Shown one piece after another: positions 9,299-18,146 of a DNA stretch of 64,000 nt. Position 1 is the stretch's first letter. Each line of letters opens with the position of its first letter. Under the pieces are notes generated by a model. The model was not told the origin of the DNA, ran no database searches, and saw only the letters and a program-made list of their open reading frames with translations. Both the position numbers and the translations under genes were made by a program. Source of the stretch: Reyranella sp. (GTDB lineage: Bacteria; Pseudomonadota; Alphaproteobacteria; Reyranellales; Reyranellaceae); contig NZ_SCVH01000106.1 in the NCBI RefSeq assembly GCF_004296935.1, forward strand, positions 1 to 64,000, in the 5' to 3' direction.

Positions 9299-10578
9299 CA
9301 CGGGCGCAAGGTGCCCTTGCCGCGCACGATGTTCTTGTAGGTGGTGAGCTCGACCAACCCGACCGGTCCGCGCGCATGCATGCGGTTGGTCGAAATCCCG
9401 ATCTCCGCCCCCAGGCCGAACTCGGCGCCGTCGGCGAACTGGGTGCTGGCATTGTGCATGACGATGGCGCTGTCGACTTCGCCCAGGAAGCGCGCGGCCG
9501 TGGCCTCGTTGTCCGTCACGATGGTCTCGGTGTGCTGGCTGCCGAAATCGGCGATATGCCGGATGGCGCCGTCGACGCCGTCGACCGTGGCGACCGAGAT
9601 GACCGGCGCCAGGTATTCCGTGCGCCAGTCCTTCTCGGTGGCGGGCAGGGCCCTGGCGTCGCGCTTCTGCACCTCGCCGTCGCCGCGCACTTCGCAGTCG
9701 AGCTCGTGCAGCCGGGCGAGCACCGGCATCAGATGGGTGTCGAGCGCGGCGCGGTCGATCAGCAGCGTCTCGGCCGCGCCGCAGACGCTCACGCGGCGCA
9801 TCTTGGCGTTGGCCACGAGATCGCGGGCCATGGCGATATCGGCATCGCGGTCGACATAGACGTGGCAGATGCCGTCGTAGTGGCGCAGCACAGGCACCCG
9901 GCTTTCCTCGGTGACCCGGTCGATCAGCGAGCGCCCGCCGCGCGGCACGATGAGGTCGAGCCAGTCCATGGCCCGCAGCATCTCGCCGACGGCGGCGCGG
10001 TCGGTGGTGGGAACGAGCTGGACGCAATCCTCGGGCAGGCCGGCAGTGGCCAGTGCGCGGCGCAGCAACTCGACGATGGCGCGCGAGGAATGGAAGCTGT
10101 CGGAACCGCCGCGCAACACCACGACGTTGCCCGACTTGATGCAAAGCGCGCCGGCATCGGCGGTGACGTTGGGGCGAGCCTCGTAGATCACGCCGATGAC
10201 GCCGATCGGCACGCGCACGCGGCTGATGACGAGCCCGTTCGGCCGGGTCCATTCCTCGATCTTGGCGCCGACCGGGTCGGGCAGCGCCACGATATCGTCC
10301 AGGCCCCTGGCCATGGCCTCGACGCGGGCGTCGTCCAACAGCAGCCGGTCCTGAAGGGCCGACGTCATGCCGGCGGCCTGGGCGGCGGCGATGTCCTTGG
10401 CGTTGGCGGCCAGGATCGCCGCCTTTTCGCCGCGGATCAGGCGGGCCGCCTCGGTGAGCGCGCGGTTTTTGGCCATGGTGCCGGCATTGCGCAGCGCCGT
10501 GGCGGCGCTTTTCGCGCGCCGGCCGAGCTCGGCCACGATCGCGACGGCATCCTCGGCGGGCTTGGTCTGAATGTTCAT
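9298..10578 (-). CDS. proA: Gamma-glutamyl phosphate reductase
   Basis: Second step of proline synthesis: NADPH-dependent reduction of gamma-glutamyl phosphate to glutamate semialdehyde. 426 aa, full length. Aldehyde-dehydrogenase-like fold with the catalytic Cys in RVSVCGAAETLL, the VPIGVIGVIYEARPNVT segment, and the family end HARGPVGLVELTTYK. The ATG at 10578 is chosen because homology begins there; the frame is open upstream toward proB but unlike any ProA. It lies 28 bp after proB and overlaps nadD by one base. Confidence 0.96.
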   Translation of the reverse strand: MNIQTKPAEDAVAIVAELGRRAKSAATALRNAGTMAKNRALTEAARLIRGEKAAILAANAKDIAAAQAAGMTSALQDRLLLDDARVEAMARGLDDIVALPDPVGAKIEEWTRPNGLVISRVRVPIGVIGVIYEARPNVTADAGALCIKSGNVVVLRGGSDSFHSSRAIVELLRRALATAGLPEDCVQLVPTTDRAAVGEMLRAMDWLDLIVPRGGRSLIDRVTEESRVPVLRHYDGICHVYVDRDADIAMARDLVANAKMRRVSVCGAAETLLIDRAALDTHLMPVLARLHELDCEVRGDGEVQKRDARALPATEKDWRTEYLAPVISVATVDGVDGAIRHIADFGSQHTETIVTDNEATAARFLGEVDSAIVMHNASTQFADGAEFGLGAEIGISTNRMHARGPVGLVELTTYKNIVRGKGTLRP

Positions 10579-10606
10579 CGGCCGCTCCAGTATGCCTTGC
10601 CGGCGC

Positions 10607-11722
10607 TCACTCGACCACGAGGTCGTCGCGATGGACGATCTCGTCGCGGCCGCGGAAACCCAGCAGGCGCTCGATCTCGGCGCTCTTGCGGCCGGCGATG
10701 CGGCGGGCATCCTCGGCGGCGTACGCCACCAGCCCGCGCGCCAGCACGCGGCCGGCGCGATCCTTTACGTCGACCACGTCGCCGCGCTTGAAGTCGCCGT
10801 CTATTCCTGTAACGCCGGCCGGCAGCAGGCTCTTGCCGGACGACAGCGCCTTCACGGCACCATCGTCGACGGTGAGTGCGCCGGCGGTCTTGAGCGAGCC
10901 CTTGATCCACTTCTTTCGGGCCGACAGCGGCGAGGCCTCGGGCAGGAACCAGCTGCAACGCGCCTTGGCGTCGATCAGGGCGCCCAGCGCGCCGACCGGC
11001 CGGCCGTCGGCAATCGCCATGCGGCAGCCCGCGGCCATGGCGATGCGCCCGGCCATCAGCTTGGTCACCATGCCGCCGTTCGACATTTCGGAAGCGGCGC
11101 TGCCGCCCATCGCCTCGATCTCCGGCGTGATCTCGCGAATCTCGGGAATGAATTTCGCGGCGGAGTCGGTGCGGGGATCGCCGGTGTAGAGCCCGTCGAT
11201 GTCGGACAGCAGCACCAGCGTGTCGGCCGAGATCATCTCGGCGACGCGGGCCCCCAGGCGGTCGTTGTCGCCGAAGCGGATCTCGTCGGTCGCCACCGTG
11301 TCGTTCTCGTTGATCACCGGCACGGCCTTGAGGCCGAGCAACGTGGCCATGGTCTGGCGCGCGTTGAGGTAGCGGCGGCGCTCCTCGGAATCATCGAGCG
11401 TCAGCAGGACCTGCGCCACCGTGATGCCGTGGCGCGCGAGCGCTGCCTGGTAGGCGTGGGCGAGCTGGATCTGGCCGGTGGCAGCGGCGGCCTGGCTTTC
11501 CTCGAGTTTCAGCGGGCCGGCGGCGAGCTTCAGGTGCGTGCGGCCGAGCCGGATGGCACCGGAGGAGACCAGCACAACCTCGCAGCCGCCTTTGTGCAGG
11601 CGCGCGACGTCGTCGGTCAGGGCCTTCAGCCAGTCGTGGCGGATTTCGCCCTTGGCCTCATCGACCAGGATCGACGAGCCGATCTTGACGACCAGCCGTT
11701 TCGAGCTGGCCAGCGGGCTCAT
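10607..11722 (-). CDS. proB: Glutamate 5-kinase with PUA domain
   Basis: First step of proline synthesis, ATP-dependent phosphorylation of glutamate; 371 aa. An amino-acid kinase domain (about 8-260: [53 protein letters not shown]) is followed by a C-terminal PUA domain (about 285-365) as in the longer E. coli-type enzymes. Feedback inhibition by proline is usual for the family. It overlaps the obgE stop by 4 bp (ATGA), so expression is coupled to the GTPase gene upstream. Confidence 0.96.
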   Translation of the reverse strand: MSPLASSKRLVVKIGSSILVDEAKGEIRHDWLKALTDDVARLHKGGCEVVLVSSGAIRLGRTHLKLAAGPLKLEESQAAAATGQIQLAHAYQAALARHGITVAQVLLTLDDSEERRRYLNARQTMATLLGLKAVPVINENDTVATDEIRFGDNDRLGARVAEMISADTLVLLSDIDGLYTGDPRTDSAAKFIPEIREITPEIEAMGGSAASEMSNGGMVTKLMAGRIAMAAGCRMAIADGRPVGALGALIDAKARCSWFLPEASPLSARKKWIKGSLKTAGALTVDDGAVKALSSGKSLLPAGVTGIDGDFKRGDVVDVKDRAGRVLARGLVAYAAEDARRIAGRKSAEIERLLGFRGRDEIVHRDDLVVE

Positions 11723-12744
11723 GCCGCTTCCTTCCCCGAATTGGCGCCGGTGTCGCGCTGCTTCTCGACCAGCTTCATCAACTCGTGGAGCAGGGGTTGC
11801 ACGCCATGGCCGGCGACGGCCGAGATGACGTGCACCGTCTTGCGGCTCACCTTGGCGAGCCTGGCGCGCTTGGCTTCGATGTCCGAAGGCGTCATGGCGT
11901 CGGTCTTGTTGAGCGCCACGATCTCCTTCTTGCGCGCGAGGTTGCCGCCGTAGGCGCGCAACTCGGCACGCACCGTACGGTAGGCATCGGCGACATCGTC
12001 CTGCGTACCGTCGACCAGATGCAGCAGTGCGCGGCAGCGCTCGACGTGGCCCAGAAAGCGCGTGCCGAGACCGGCGCCTTCATGGGCGCCCTCGATCAGG
12101 CCGGGAATGTCGGCCATGACGAACTCGCGCTCGCCCACCTTCACCACGCCGAGGCCGGGATGGAGCGTGGTGAAGGGATAGTCGGCGATCTTGGGGCGTG
12201 CGTTCGAGTTGGACGACAGGAAGGTCGACTTGCCGGCGTTGGGCAGGCCCACCAGGCCGATATCGGCGATCAGCTTCAGCCTGAGCCACACCCAGCGCTC
12301 CTCGCCCGGCCAGCCCTTGTCGGCACGGCGTGGCGCGCGGTTGGTCGAGCTCTTGTAGTGCAGGTTGCCGTAGCCGCCGTCGCCGCCCTTGGCCAGGATG
12401 ACGCGCTGGCCGATCGTGGTGAGGTCGACCAGCAGGGTTTCGTTGTCCTCGGCGAAGACCTGCGTGCCGCGCGGCAGGCGCAACACGACATCCTTGCCCT
12501 TGCCGCCGGTCCTCTGGGCACCCATGCCGTGATGGCCGGTCTCGCCCTTGAAATGCTGGGCATAGCGGTAGTCGATCAGTGTGTTGAGGCCGTCGACGCA
12601 TTCCAGGACGACGTCACCGCCGCGCCCGCCGTCGCCGCCGTCGGGGCCGCCGTACTCGATGAACTTCTCGCGGCGAAAGCTTCCCGACCCCGCGCCGCCG
12701 TTGCCGGAGCGGACGTAGATCTTGGCCTGGTCGAGGAACTTCAT
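11719..12744 (-). CDS. obgE: GTPase Obg/CgtA
   Basis: Essential ribosome-associated GTPase that binds the 50S subunit and links assembly to the stringent response; 341 aa. The N-terminal Obg fold is glycine-rich ([17 protein letters not shown] ... [14 protein letters not shown], about 10-155). The G domain carries G1 GLPNAGKS (166-173), G3 DIPGLIEGA and G4 NKTD. The C-terminal end is short and lacks the acidic tail of E. coli ObgE. It is preceded by a clear intrinsic terminator after rpmA, so it depends on read-through or an unseen promoter. Confidence 0.96.
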   Translation of the reverse strand: MKFLDQAKIYVRSGNGGAGSGSFRREKFIEYGGPDGGDGGRGGDVVLECVDGLNTLIDYRYAQHFKGETGHHGMGAQRTGGKGKDVVLRLPRGTQVFAEDNETLLVDLTTIGQRVILAKGGDGGYGNLHYKSSTNRAPRRADKGWPGEERWVWLRLKLIADIGLVGLPNAGKSTFLSSNSNARPKIADYPFTTLHPGLGVVKVGEREFVMADIPGLIEGAHEGAGLGTRFLGHVERCRALLHLVDGTQDDVADAYRTVRAELRAYGGNLARKKEIVALNKTDAMTPSDIEAKRARLAKVSRKTVHVISAVAGHGVQPLLHELMKLVEKQRDTGANSGKEAA

Positions 12745-12762
12745 GGGTTGGGTCCAGAAATG

Positions 12763-12792
12763 AAAAGGGGGAACGGTTGACCGCTCCCCCTT
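12763..12792 (-). terminator. Intrinsic terminator or attenuator between rpmA and obgE
   Basis: Read on the minus strand, an AAGGGGGAGCGG arm pairs with CCGTTCCCCCTT across a TCAA loop (one G-U wobble), and the 3' side runs directly into TTTTCATTT. It starts 25 bp after the rpmA stop and ends about 20 bp before the obgE ATG. The stem of 12 pairs with a T-tract is a convincing rho-independent terminator; partial read-through would set the level of the obgE-proBA genes. Confidence 0.75.
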
Positions 12793-12816
12793 CGAATTCC
12801 GATTGGGTGGGAACGG

Positions 12817-13104
12817 CTATTCGGCAGCCATCTTCGCCGGGTTCTGGGCCGGCGCCGGGAGCACGTTCACCTCGACCTTGCCGCCCGTCCGCTTGCGGAA
12901 CGAGACGATGCCAGGGGCGGTGGCGAACAGCGTGTGGTCGCGGCCGACCCCGACGTTCTCGCCGGCGTCCATCTTGGTGCCGCGCTGGCGGACCAGGATG
13001 TTGCCCGACAGGACCGTCTGTCCGCCGAAGCGCTTCACGCCCAGCCGCTTGCCGGCCGAGTCGCGGCCGTTGCGCGAGGAGCCGCCTGCTTTCTTATGTG
13101 CCAT
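12817..13104 (-). CDS. rpmA: 50S ribosomal protein bL27
   Basis: bL27, 95 aa, whose N-terminus reaches the peptidyl-transferase centre. The sequence starts [16 protein letters not shown], the canonical form with no N-terminal extension to be cleaved, then [25 protein letters not shown] and RDHTLFA. A slightly Ala/Pro-rich C-terminal tail is typical of alphaproteobacteria. It lies 34 bp downstream of rplU in a two-gene r-protein unit that ends at the hairpin at 12763-12792. Confidence 0.97.
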   Translation of the reverse strand: MAHKKAGGSSRNGRDSAGKRLGVKRFGGQTVLSGNILVRQRGTKMDAGENVGVGRDHTLFATAPGIVSFRKRTGGKVEVNVLPAPAQNPAKMAAE

Positions 13105-13138
13105 CGTTCTACTCCGGTCGCCCTAAAGGATGATGAGG

Positions 13139-13438
13139 TTAGGCGACGATCTGTTCGATCTTGACCACCGTCAGGTCCTGACGATGACCGTTCTTGCGCC
13201 GCGAATTCTGGCGGCGGCGCTTCTTGAAGACGATCAGGTGCGGCCCGCGGGCCTGCTTCACGATCGAGCCCAGCACCTTGGCGCCGGCCACGGTCGGCGC
13301 GCCGATCTTCTCGCCCACCATCAGCACGTCGGTGAACTCGATCTTGGCGCCCGCCTCACCCTCGATCTTTTCGACCGTGAGCGTGTCGTCGGCGGCGACT
13401 GTGTATTGCTTTCCACCCGTGCGGATAACGGCGATCAT
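13139..13438 (-). CDS. rplU: 50S ribosomal protein bL21
   Basis: bL21, 99 aa, a 23S rRNA-binding protein of the large subunit. [14 protein letters not shown] and the [17 protein letters not shown] segment are diagnostic. The ATG at 13438 begins the conserved sequence; the frame is open far upstream but that part is the untranslated leader. A strong promoter and a hairpin leader lie upstream (see separate entries). Confidence 0.97.
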   Translation of the reverse strand: MIAVIRTGGKQYTVAADDTLTVEKIEGEAGAKIEFTDVLMVGEKIGAPTVAGAKVLGSIVKQARGPHLIVFKKRRRQNSRRKNGHRQDLTVVKIEQIVA

Positions 13439-13540
13439 GATGACACCTGACTGAAGCCTCCCGGTCCGGGGGCACCCTCCACCACCCCTTGGGGGAAGCG
13501 GCCGGATCCGGGCCCAAATGCGGGAAAGCACGAAAGAACG

Positions 13541-13563
13541 CGGCGGGCCTGAGTGACCCGCCG
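13541..13563 (-). promoter_or_regulatory. Leader hairpin upstream of rplU
   Basis: CGGCGGG and CCCGCCG (7 bp, perfect) flank a 9-base loop. The hairpin lies just downstream of the predicted transcription start of rplU-rpmA, inside a leader of about 130 nt. r-protein operons commonly carry autoregulatory leaders, so a bL21-binding or 5'-stabilising role is possible. No known motif was matched; this is a structural observation. Confidence 0.45.
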
Positions 13564-13574
13564 GAAGAGGGCGG

Positions 13575-13602
13575 AATATACGCAGGAAGCCTTCCGAGTC
13601 AA
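13575..13602 (-). promoter_or_regulatory. Sigma70-type promoter for rplU-rpmA
   Basis: On the minus strand: TTGACT at 13602-13597, a 16-bp spacer, then TATATT at 13580-13575. Five of six -35 bases and five of six -10 bases match consensus, unusually good for a GC-rich alphaproteobacterium and suitable for a ribosomal protein operon. Transcription should start near 13568. Confidence 0.75.
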
Positions 13603-14129
13603 CGTCGGTGAGAGGGCCGCCCGGGCGGCTTTCCCTGTGCCCCGCGGCCGCCCGGCGAGCGGCCGAACAGCCCGGCCCAACTTTGCAAAAAGGGCCCAAC
13701 TCAGCCGACCGAAATCCGGCTCTCCGCCCGCCGAAGAGCCAGCAAATTCAATCTTTCAGAGGGCCCGGCCGGCCCACCTGAATTGAGGGAGTGTTGGGCC
13801 CGAAGTTGGGCCCGACTCCGGGATAAGCCTTATTCCACGGGCTTTTCTCGCGTTTCGCGAAATCTTTGATCGCACTGCCCCGGTGCACCCTGTGCCCAGG
13901 GTGTCGTTAAGTGTCTGTTCTGGCGTCGTTATCTGGCGCCGAGTTGGGACGGGGTCGTTCTTGGGACTGTCCACGGGTCAGGACCCGCGGCGGCTGCACC
14001 TGAGCGCATTGCGCAAACCCGTGGGCGGCCACGGGAGGTCTTGCCGGACATGACAGAGGCCGGCGCAGTCCAAGCGCCAGCCTATAGGAAATATAGGCAT
14101 ATTCCTGCTGAAGTTGCAACTTTCTCTTT
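13603..14129. repeat. Gap with four copies of a GGGCCCAAC motif
   Basis: About 530 bp without a credible gene between the rplU promoter and the next stop. Two copies in one orientation, GGCCCAACTT (13674-13683) and GGGCCCAACTC (13692-13702), face two tandem copies of GTTGGGCCCGA in the other (13793-13803 and 13805-13815, period 12). The rest is less GC-rich than the surroundings, especially 13830-13900 and 14085-14130. No tRNA or coding signal was seen. Confidence 0.5.
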
Positions 14130-15374
14130 TCAGTAGGTCGAGCCGGCCTCGTGGGACCTGGCGCCGGATTGCCGGGCCTGTCCGACCGCCCAGGCGAGAT
14201 CGCCCAGATAATCGCCCACCATGCGCTCGTGGCTGGGGTTCAGGTGCATGTGGATGCCCGGCGGCTCGACCTGGCGGCCGATCAGCCAGCCGCGGCTGCC
14301 CATGGCGTCCGATACCGCGCCGATGTCGAGGGCCGGATCGGCCGAGCGGGTGACGAAGATCGAGAGTTCGCTGGGCTCCAGCACGGCCAGGCCCGGGATG
14401 CGGCCGATGCCGTCGATCAGCGCCTTCTTGTTGTCCATGATCAGGCGGGCACAGCGCAGATAACCCTCGTCCCCCAGGTAGTTCAGCGTCGCCCAGGCGG
14501 CGGCGATCGCGCCGCCCGGCCGCGTGCCCTGCATCGTCCAGGCGACGTAGGGCCCGCGCTCCCATTCGCGGAAGTCGAAGGTCTGGTGCTTCTCCTTCAG
14601 TTCCTTCGCGCGCAGCAGCAGCAGCGACGCGCCCTTGGCCGCCATGCCGTGCTTGTGCAGGTCGGTCGAGAGGCTGGTGACGCCCGGCACCGCGAAATCC
14701 CAGTCCGGCACGGGATGGCCGAGGCGCTTCACGTAGGGCGAGAGGAAGCCGCCGACGCAGGCATCGACGTGCAGCCACAGGCCGCGCGATTGCGCCAGCG
14801 CGCCCAGTTCGCGGATCGGATCGAACACGCCGAACGGATAGCAGGGGGCCGAGCCCACGAGGCCGATGGTGTTGTCGTCGATTTTCGAGGCGATGGCGCC
14901 GACGTCGGCCTTGAAGTCGTTCCGCGTGGTGGGCACGCGGCGCACGTCGATGCCGAGTGCGTGGCCGGCGCGGCTGAAGGCGGGATGGGCGGTCCGCGGC
15001 ACGACGAAATTGGGCTTGTCGATGCCCTTGGTGGCGCGCGCCCAGTCGCGCGCCGTCTGGACGGCGAGGAAGATGCTTTCGGAGCCACCCGAGGTGAAGG
15101 TGCCGGCCGCATCCTCGGGGGCGTTCATGAGCGAGAGGCCGAAATCGACGACGTCGTTCTCGAGCTTGGCGAGGGAGGGGAAGGCGCGCTTGCCGAGGCT
15201 GTTCTCGGTCCAGAAAGCGGCGTAGGCGCGCTTCTGCACCTCGGCCAGCTCGTCATCCAGATAGTAGTAGTAGACGGCCATCCGGCCGTCCCGCCACGAG
15301 AAGTCGTCCTTCTTGGCGGCCTGCAGCCGGGCCTCGATCTCGGGCCAGGCGAGCCCCTTTTCCGGCAACTTCAT
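14130..15374 (-). CDS. PLP-dependent group II-type decarboxylase / sphingosine-1-phosphate lyase-like enzyme
   Basis: 414 aa, fold type I PLP enzyme of the pyridoxal-dependent decarboxylase family. The phosphate-binding turn is TSGGSES (94-100), Asp204 in WLHVDACVGG contacts the pyridine nitrogen, and Lys241 in STDLHKHG forms the Schiff base. The sequence resembles the S1P lyase/tyrosine-decarboxylase branch rather than GadB. Substrate is unknown; an amino acid or amine-alcohol phosphate is possible. It stands alone, divergent from tRNA-Ser with 64 bp between, so the upstream region is shared with the tRNA promoter. Confidence 0.85.
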   Translation of the reverse strand: MKLPEKGLAWPEIEARLQAAKKDDFSWRDGRMAVYYYYLDDELAEVQKRAYAAFWTENSLGKRAFPSLAKLENDVVDFGLSLMNAPEDAAGTFTSGGSESIFLAVQTARDWARATKGIDKPNFVVPRTAHPAFSRAGHALGIDVRRVPTTRNDFKADVGAIASKIDDNTIGLVGSAPCYPFGVFDPIRELGALAQSRGLWLHVDACVGGFLSPYVKRLGHPVPDWDFAVPGVTSLSTDLHKHGMAAKGASLLLLRAKELKEKHQTFDFREWERGPYVAWTMQGTRPGGAIAAAWATLNYLGDEGYLRCARLIMDNKKALIDGIGRIPGLAVLEPSELSIFVTRSADPALDIGAVSDAMGSRGWLIGRQVEPPGIHMHLNPSHERMVGDYLGDLAWAVGQARQSGARSHEAGSTY

Positions 15375-15400
15375 GTCGCTTCCCCGCCTCGCCGAGGTAG

Positions 15401-15429
15401 TTGCCCCGGCAATTTCTCCCGCCTATAAC
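15401..15429 (+). promoter_or_regulatory. Promoter of tRNA-Ser
   Basis: TTGCCC (15401-15406), 17-bp spacer, TATAAC (15424-15429). Transcription would start near 15436, three bases before the mature 5' end of the tRNA, so the precursor has almost no leader. Confidence 0.65.
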
Positions 15430-15438
15430 CCGGCGCCC

Positions 15439-15567
<129 letters not shown>

Positions 15568-15593
15568 TGCAGCGGGCACGGTGGACGAACCCA

Positions 15594-15652
15594 GGGTTCG
15601 AGCCTGAGCGTAGCGAAGGCCGGCGAGGCGAAGCCGAGCCAATCCCACCCTC
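15594..15652 (+). repeat. Split remnant of the tRNA-Ser 3' end
   Basis: GGGTTCGA (15594-15601) and ATCCCACCCTC (15642-15652) are the two halves of the tRNA T arm and acceptor 3' strand, in order, separated by a 40-bp insert (15602-15641) rich in GGCGAGGC/GCCGAGCC half-palindromes. It looks like a duplicated tRNA end, as left by integrases, later hit by a small repeat. The 19 matching bases are too ordered to be chance, but the history is inferred. Confidence 0.55.
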
Positions 15653-15711
15653 CTGACGACTCTCCGCAAGTGTGGGCAGACGCCCCTTCGGATGCTACCC
15701 TCGGAACCATC

Positions 15712-15912
15712 ATGGCCAACTTGGAAGACATCGAAAAAGCCGTAGCCGAATTGCCGATCGATCAGCTCGCCCGCTTCAGGGCCTGGTTCGAGGAATTCGA
15801 GGCGACCCGTTTCGATAAGAAGATCGAGCGTGACGCTTCGACGGGTAGGCTCGATCGGCTGGCCGAGCAGGCGCTTTCGGATCTCCGGGGCGGTCGCGCG
15901 CGCGAACTGTGA
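15712..15912 (+). CDS. Small antitoxin-like protein
   Basis: 66 aa, acidic and helical (IEKAVAELPIDQLARFRAWFEEFEATRFDKKIE), ending in a basic patch. The LP-x-x-x-L-x-x-F-x-x-W-x-x-F/E pattern is common in small proteins encoded just before RelE/ParE-type toxins. The GTG of the next gene overlaps its stop (GTGA), typical of a toxin-antitoxin pair. No DNA-binding domain is obvious. The ATG at 15712 is the only start giving this acidic protein; the frame upstream crosses the tRNA. Confidence 0.65.
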   Translation: MANLEDIEKAVAELPIDQLARFRAWFEEFEATRFDKKIERDASTGRLDRLAEQALSDLRGGRAREL

Positions 15913-16160
15913 GGCATTTCGCCAGTCCGGCATTCTGGCAATCCTACGCGAGACTTCCGGAAGACGTCCGGGCTCTGGCCGATAAGAATTACGCTCTCCT
16001 CAAAGAAAATCCACGACATCCGTCCCTTCAGTTGAAGAAGGTGGGCCGTTTCTGGTCGGTTCGCGTTGGTGCGCGCTATCGCGCGCTGGCTCTTGGGGTT
16101 GATGAAGGTCTTTTGTGGTTCTGGATCGGTTCGCACGCCGACTACGATGCGATGATCTGA
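15909..16160 (+). CDS. ParE/RelE-superfamily toxin-like protein
   Basis: 83 aa, basic, with the compact RelE/ParE layout: an N-terminal helix pair (FWQSYARLPEDVRALADKNYALLKENPRHPSLQLKKV) followed by beta strands (FWSVRVGARYRALALGVDEGLLWFWIGSHADYD). The GARYRAL ... WFWIG-H-DYD part is the usual C-terminal signature of this family. GTG start at 15909 overlapping the antitoxin stop. It could inhibit translation or gyrase; which one cannot be told. It stands next to tRNA-Ser and a tRNA remnant, a favoured place for acquired modules. Confidence 0.7.
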   Translation: MRHFASPAFWQSYARLPEDVRALADKNYALLKENPRHPSLQLKKVGRFWSVRVGARYRALALGVDEGLLWFWIGSHADYDAMI

Positions 16161-16182
16161 TATTGCCGACTTTGCCCCAACC

Positions 16183-16557
16183 TCACGTCGCCGACCTGGT
16201 ACTCAGCCACTTCCGAGCGGCGTGGATGTCCGGGAACAGCCGCATCGGCCGCCGGATGCTGGCGAGCGACTTGAAGACCGCGGCCAGCCCGTCGTTCCTC
16301 TTCGAGCCCGCGACCACGGCGAAAGGACCGAGGCCGTCGATCTCGAGGAAGTTGGTCAGGAGCCCCGCGAGTTTCACTCTTTCCGCGTCGCTCATGCCGG
16401 ATTTGCCCTGCGTCGCCACGAATATCTTTGGAAAACGCAGGGCCTTTTCCCTCTTGAGGGCGGCCAGATATTCCTGGAAGTCCTTAAGCGTGACGACGCC
16501 GTCGGAAACGCAGATCACCATGCGATCGAGATGCGACACTTTCCATTGAAGCGACAT
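16183..16557 (-). CDS. Hypothetical protein, possibly STAS/SpoIIAA-like
   Basis: 124 aa. Alternating beta strands and helices (DRMVICVSDGVVTLKDFQEYLAALKRE, then FPKIFVATQG, then GPFAVVAGSKRNDGLAAVF, ending RRPMRLFPDIHAARKWL) resemble the SpoIIAA-like/STAS fold in which the last helix follows a short strand. No catalytic motif is visible. It is convergent with the toxin-like gene (22 bp apart) and divergent from the monooxygenase. Confidence in the gene is good, in the fold moderate. Confidence 0.55.
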   Translation of the reverse strand: MSLQWKVSHLDRMVICVSDGVVTLKDFQEYLAALKREKALRFPKIFVATQGKSGMSDAERVKLAGLLTNFLEIDGLGPFAVVAGSKRNDGLAAVFKSLASIRRPMRLFPDIHAARKWLSTRSAT

Positions 16558-16631
16558 TGGCGATTGGTCCGGAGGAAATGCAGGATCACAATAGCCTTAC
16601 TCCAAGCGTCCGAGAAAGAAACCACGACCCC

Positions 16632-18134
16632 ATGCCCGATACAGCAACCCTGCCTGCGGCCGCCGCCCAGAAGACCGAGCATTTCGACGTCCTGATCGTC
16701 GGCGCCGGCATCTCTGGCGTCGGCGGCGCCTATCACCTCACCCAGCAGTGCCCCGGCACGAGCTTCGTGGTTCTCGAGTCGCAGGAAAGCTTCGGCGGCA
16801 CGTGGCTCACCCATCGTTACCCGGGCATCCGGTCCGACAGCGATCTCTACACTTTCGGCTACCGCTTCAAGCCGTGGACCAGCGCGCCGATCGCGACGGC
16901 GGCCGAGATCCTGGCCTACATGGGTGAAGTGATCGACGAGAACGACCTCGGCCGGCACATCCGCTACGGCCACAGGATTTCCTCGGCCCGCTGGTCGAGC
17001 CAGGACAATCGCTGGACGATCGAAGCCACGCGCACCGATACCGGCGAGACCGTCCGCTTCACGGCGAATTTCCTCTGGATGTGCCAGGGCTACTACCGGC
17101 ACTCCGAGGGCTACACGCCCGAGTGGGAAGGCATGTCGAGCTTCAAGGGCCGGATCGTCCATCCGCAGACCTGGCCGGAGGATCTCGACTATGCCGGCAA
17201 GAAGGTGGTCGTGATCGGCTCGGGAGCGACCGCGGCGACGCTCGTGCCGGCGATCGCGAACAAGTGCGGCCACGTCACCCTGCTGCAGCGCTCGCCGACC
17301 TATTTCATTCCCGCCCGCAACGCGAACGACCTCGCCGACACGCTACGCCAGCTGCAGATCGACGAAAGCTGGATCCACGAGATCGTGCGCCGCAAGATCC
17401 TGCACGATCAGGCGGTGTTCACGCGCCGCGCCTTCGAGGAGCCGGAGGTCGTGACCAAGGAGCTGCTGGGCGGCGTGCGCGCCTACCTCGGCCCCGACTA
17501 CGACGTGGCGACGCATTTCACGCCGACCTACCGGCCGTGGCGGCAGCGCATCGCCTACGTTCCCGATGGTGACCTCTTCAGGGGCATCCGTGCCGGTCAC
17601 GCCTCGGTGGTCACCGACGAGATCGAGCGCTTCACCGAGACCGGCATTCACCTGAAGTCGGGCAAGGACCTCGAGGCCGACATCATCGTCACCGCCACGG
17701 GCTTCAATTTGAATGTCCTGGGTGACATCGAGTTCGCCGTCGACGGCAAGCCGCTCGACTTCGCCGACACGGTCACCTACCGCGGCATGATGTTCACCGG
17801 CGTGCCCAACATGGTGTGGGTGTTCGGCTACTTCCGGGCGAGCTGGACGCTCCGTGCCGATCTGGTCGCCGACTTCGTGTGCCGCCTGCTCGGGCACATG
17901 AAGGAGAAGCAGGCGAAGAAGGTCGCCGTGGCGCTCCGGCCCGAGGACAAGGACATGCCCCTGCTGCCCTGGATCGATCCGACCAATTTCAATCCGGGCT
18001 ACCTCATGCGCGGCATGCACCTGCTGCCCAAGCGGGGCGACAAGCCCGAATGGCAGCATACCCAGGATTACTGGACCGAGAAGGACCAGTGGCCGGGGAT
18101 CGACCTCGACGATCGGGTGTTCGTCTACGGCTAA
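16632..18134 (+). CDS. Flavin-containing (Baeyer-Villiger-type) monooxygenase
   Basis: 500 aa class B flavoprotein monooxygenase using FAD and NADPH to insert oxygen into ketones or oxidise heteroatoms. FAD-binding Rossmann motif GAGISG at 24-29, GTWLTHRYPGIRSD following, the class fingerprint FKGRIVHPQTW at 171-181 (FxGxxxHxxxW), and the NADPH Rossmann VVVIGSGATA at about 192-201. The ATG at 16632 is preferred because the protein begins just ahead of the FAD domain; an ATG 75 bases upstream is possible. Substrate unknown. A MITE-like element follows the stop by 12 bp. Confidence 0.9.
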   Translation: MPDTATLPAAAAQKTEHFDVLIVGAGISGVGGAYHLTQQCPGTSFVVLESQESFGGTWLTHRYPGIRSDSDLYTFGYRFKPWTSAPIATAAEILAYMGEVIDENDLGRHIRYGHRISSARWSSQDNRWTIEATRTDTGETVRFTANFLWMCQGYYRHSEGYTPEWEGMSSFKGRIVHPQTWPEDLDYAGKKVVVIGSGATAATLVPAIANKCGHVTLLQRSPTYFIPARNANDLADTLRQLQIDESWIHEIVRRKILHDQAVFTRRAFEEPEVVTKELLGGVRAYLGPDYDVATHFTPTYRPWRQRIAYVPDGDLFRGIRAGHASVVTDEIERFTETGIHLKSGKDLEADIIVTATGFNLNVLGDIEFAVDGKPLDFADTVTYRGMMFTGVPNMVWVFGYFRASWTLRADLVADFVCRLLGHMKEKQAKKVAVALRPEDKDMPLLPWIDPTNFNPGYLMRGMHLLPKRGDKPEWQHTQDYWTEKDQWPGIDLDDRVFVYG

Positions 18135-18146
18135 GCCCGGCGCATG

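Noticed and set aside
13439-13699. N-terminal extension of rplU to 186 residues
   Set aside because: The extra part lies over the promoter and leader and has no ribosomal protein similarity; the ATG at 13438 starts the conserved bL21 sequence.
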